From: Torreya grandis
Taxonomy: Eukaryota > Streptophyta > Pinopsida > Cupressales > Taxaceae
NCBI GenBank assembly: GCA_037957365.1
Contig: JARHVA010004808.1
Coordinates: 799,001 to 863,000, forward strand
DNA length: 64,000 nucleotides
Direction of reading: 5' to 3'
Below are positions 61,201-64,000 of this stretch, piece by piece (position 1 is the first letter of the stretch; every line of letters starts with the position of its first letter). The notes beneath the pieces are model-generated. The model had not been told where the DNA came from and searched no databases. It saw only the letters and a program-made list of their open reading frames with translations. A program made the position numbers and the translations under genes.

Positions 61201-62559
61201 TTCAAATTTACACACAAGGGGTTCTAAATCAAAACTACACATAGGAGAAATTTAAACCCAAGTTAGCTTATGCAAGATTTTACTGAAATCAATTTTGTTG
61301 AGAGGAAAAAACTAATAGATCTTGTATAGACCATAATGGTTTGACATATAACAATATACACAGGTATCTTCCATTAAAGCACATACATAATTTTCTCTTA
61401 TAATCCGATTAAACTTAATCAAGATAATATAAGTAATCAGACATAAAAAGGGGGATAGACCAATTAATGCTTTACATTTATTTATTCAAGTTGAGTCCCT
61501 ACACATTGAATAAAATACATGAACTCATCCAACCACAATATATACATATGACCAGATCACTTCATTCCAGACTTGTACAGTCAACTCGAGAGTAGAATCT
61601 CAACCAAGAATCAATTCAAGGTGGACATGTATCATCTTATAAAACATAACCTTATAATTGAAAGGGTCCTAGTTAATTACATAATTAAAAGAATATGAAT
61701 ATATTTCCAAACAGAACATATATTTATATATATTCCATCTGAAAAATCTTCCTTTGGATTTTCTCTACCCCCAAATCATTTTTCTTTTCTCAAGACACAG
61801 GGTATAATAATAATCAGATAAATTGGTCTTAGGGGTAAATCTATTCCTAAGTCAAATTTCTTTGGTGAAATAATACATATATATATCAACAAGATTTTGC
61901 CCAAATAAATTAAGGACCCTGATCACTTTTGTTTAAATCAGAAAAACATAAAGACAAAGAATAATATGCCTTCAAGATTTAAATGAACCCAAGTCATTAT
62001 TTTATTTTACAAGCATGAATCGACACATGAATATGCATCTGATAGGGTAGGGTATGGTGACCTAGAGCTCACACATGTCACATAAACAAAGGGAAACCTA
62101 GCTAATAGAATCACTATAGTCAAAATGTTGGGATCATAAAAAAGTAAAATCTATCATGGATAGCATCAGTAAATAAATTCACACAGCCAAATACTAACCC
62201 ATGGCATATAGGGTCAACACATTACCCAATTCAATAGATTAACACCTCAACAGGCTCGAAAGGGTGAAGTTGTGGTAGCTATAACACAAAAAAAATGCAA
62301 GCTTTAAATTAATAACGTATTAATAAGGTTAAGTTGTGTAACTGAATCACTACTCATAAACATGAATGTATGCTTAAATTCTTCCTGATAGATTTATGTG
62401 TTAGTTTAATAATGGTAATAATAAATATAGGTCACATTATCAGTTATTACCATTTGTGAAGGTAACTAGTTTAGAATCAGAAAAGAGTTACTTGATTAGG
62501 GCATAGAACTAAATAATGACATAGAGTAGGCCATTGGTTTGTAATAACATAGGAATCCT
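58206..62559. other. Unassigned A-rich region
   Basis: 4.3 kb with few G, no pol or host-gene motif on either strand, and no clear tandem repeat. It may be the interior or LTR of an unrecognised non-autonomous element. Its left edge (ACCCCCAAAAAAAATTG) abuts the truncated LINE B. Confidence 0.4.
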
Positions 62560-63090
62560 TACCCCAATGCATCATCATTTGCATTCCTTTATTATTTTAT
62601 TTCTCCTTATTTTTCCTTCATTTTACATTTCCCCATCTCTATTGCATGGTTCCTTCTCCTATCCCCCTGACTTCTTATGTGTACTTTTTCTCTTTGTCTC
62701 CCTACACTTTCCACTCCTTACCTTCCCCATTTTACGCTCTATGCATTTTTCCTTTTTCATCATCCTATAAACTTTGTTGCATTTTACTCTATGCATCAAA
62801 TCTCCTTTTTCATACCTCCCATCATTTACTTCTCCTTATCACCATCCTTTCTCCATGTCTTTCTTCCATATGTGTCCTACTTCTCCCTAACTTCTTTCTT
62901 ATGCCATGCAGTTCATTCTCTCTCCTACGTGCTTATTTACCTACCCCACATCCTCTCTCAACCACCCCCTAACTTCCCTTTTAATTAATGCCTCTTGCCA
63001 TACCTCCTATGCTCTTTTCACATTCCATATGGGAGAGAAAAAATCTCCCCAAATCACTCCCTCTTCCCAAGACACCCCCACGCTAACTCA
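62560..63090. repeat. Pyrimidine-rich strand, about 530 bp
   Basis: The plus strand is overwhelmingly C and T in short words such as CTCC, TTCC and CCTT, without a fixed repeat unit. Several overlapping frames stay open here only because such sequence rarely makes stop codons. Confidence 0.7.
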
Positions 63091-64000
63091 CCAAGCATTA
63101 ACGACCTTTTTAAAATATTGAATCAAAAGCCAAAGAAATAATAAAATGAAAGATATCAATTTAAATAATGATATCAATATTATTTAAATATATTAATCAA
63201 TAAAACCATAAACAATAATAATAATTAAAATAATAATAAGAGATATTATTTTAATGTTACTAAATGCTTAATTTCCACAAGGTCAATGAACTAGGTCATT
63301 AATAATTATAAAGTTACCAATGGAATAAATCATGTAGAAGGGGTGTCATGGGCAGGTAGGTCCTGATAGGTCTCTTAGGGAGTTCGAGATAGGTTAGGAG
63401 GACTTCACGAAGATAGGGTGGTGAGGTGTACGTGGAAGAGAGAAATAGAGGGAGTCCAAGTGGATGAAAATCAAAACCACATAAATGTACAGGGATTAAC
63501 AATTACATGATCAAACATAAAAATAAAGAGTGATAAGGCAAGAATAATATGAGATAGCATAATGAATAATACCACTATCCAAAGGCACAATACTAAACAT
63601 GAATACTAGGTTACCTATTGTAACTCATCTAACTACTCAGAACCACTTCGTTACCCCAAAAATTGATGCCAGCATCCAACCTAGCTCACGATCAGTACCT
63701 ACAACCATCAAGTGGATCCATCAATAGTATTTGATCCAAAAATTAGTAAAATGATAAATCAATAATGAACTATAATATAACATGAATTACATCAAGCAAA
63801 ATATCACTAATGTAGCATAATAACATGATAACCACATCATCGTAGTCAAATACCATAGCATCAAAATCTAAAAATATGATTCAGCTATGTAAGGGAGTGT
63901 ACCAACCACTATACACATGCTCTATATTAACATGAATCCCAATATCATAGCATCAGAATAATAATGTAGTCCATCAAGTAAAAGAGTGTAGTAATTAGCT
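63091..64000. other. Unassigned AT-rich region at window end
   Basis: AAT/ATA-rich sequence at 63,120-63,250, then mixed sequence with no coding trace or recognisable repeat. Whatever lies here continues past the window. Confidence 0.4.

Noticed and set aside
62534..63121. Several overlapping open frames of 71-108 codons
   Set aside because: The pyrimidine-rich strand rarely forms stop codons, so frames stay open in more than one phase. The translations are low-complexity Ser/Phe/Leu/Pro.
1..64000. Intact host gene, tRNA, rRNA, CRISPR or bacterial operon
   Set aside because: No long intact frame, spliced host-protein homology, cloverleaf or regularly spaced repeat-spacer pattern was seen. 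All recognisable coding sequence belongs to decayed retroelements or their cargo.

Overview
The window looks like intergenic DNA from a large, repeat-filled vascular plant genome. It holds Ty3/Gypsy elements of Tat-like type, a Ty1/Copia remnant and plant L1-type LINEs, all heavily decayed. The DNA is AT-rich, CG is visibly scarce, and many broken reading frames carry TAG exactly where CAG (Gln) is expected. That pattern fits long-term decay of methylated cytosines. Nested elements with widely diverged LTRs suggest slow turnover, as in gymnosperms, but this assignment is inference. I see no intact host gene, tRNA, rRNA or CRISPR, and nothing bacterial.

Layout. 1-2,957: a long decayed reading frame of unknown family, followed by an LTR-like TATA region. 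3,650-4,960 (-): Gag/protease remnant of a Tat-like Gypsy element. 5,018-9,990 (+): a near full-length but broken L1-type LINE (DUF4283-like ORF1; endonuclease, reverse transcriptase and zf-RVT in ORF2). A LINE-like 3' end appears only at 15,416-15,765, so the DNA between may be an insertion. 15,766-21,870: unassigned, with a 4-copy 40-41-bp tandem repeat. 21,880-23,399 (+): Copia Gag-integrase remnant, cut off by the next element.

23,400-39,362 (+): Element 1, a 16-kb Tat-like Gypsy element with both LTRs, Gag, protease, reverse transcriptase (YVDD intact), integrase and a polypurine tract. Its RNase H region is deleted. Between integrase and the 3' LTR it carries, on the opposite strand, a decayed plant mobile domain (PMD, aminotransferase-like) gene. 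This is the most interesting cargo in the window.

39,976-58,205: a three-level nest. A minus-strand, 5'-truncated LINE (LINE B; 39,976-42,390 plus 57,744-58,205) is split inside its reverse transcriptase by Element 2 (42,391-57,743, +). Element 2 has Gag and protease but no recognisable RT or IN. Its left LTR is split by Element 3 (43,293-50,885, -), flanked by a perfect 5-bp duplication, GCACC. Element 3 has 2.4-kb LTRs around a 2.8-kb interior in which Gag runs toward an RNase H-like domain with no RT or integrase between. LTR divergence by eye (Element 2 > Element 1 > Element 3) agrees with the nesting order. 58,206-64,000: unassigned AT-rich DNA with a ~530-bp pyrimidine-rich strand.

Elements 2 and 3 lack their own polymerase and would have depended on enzymes supplied by relatives. 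All elements seen here appear dead today.
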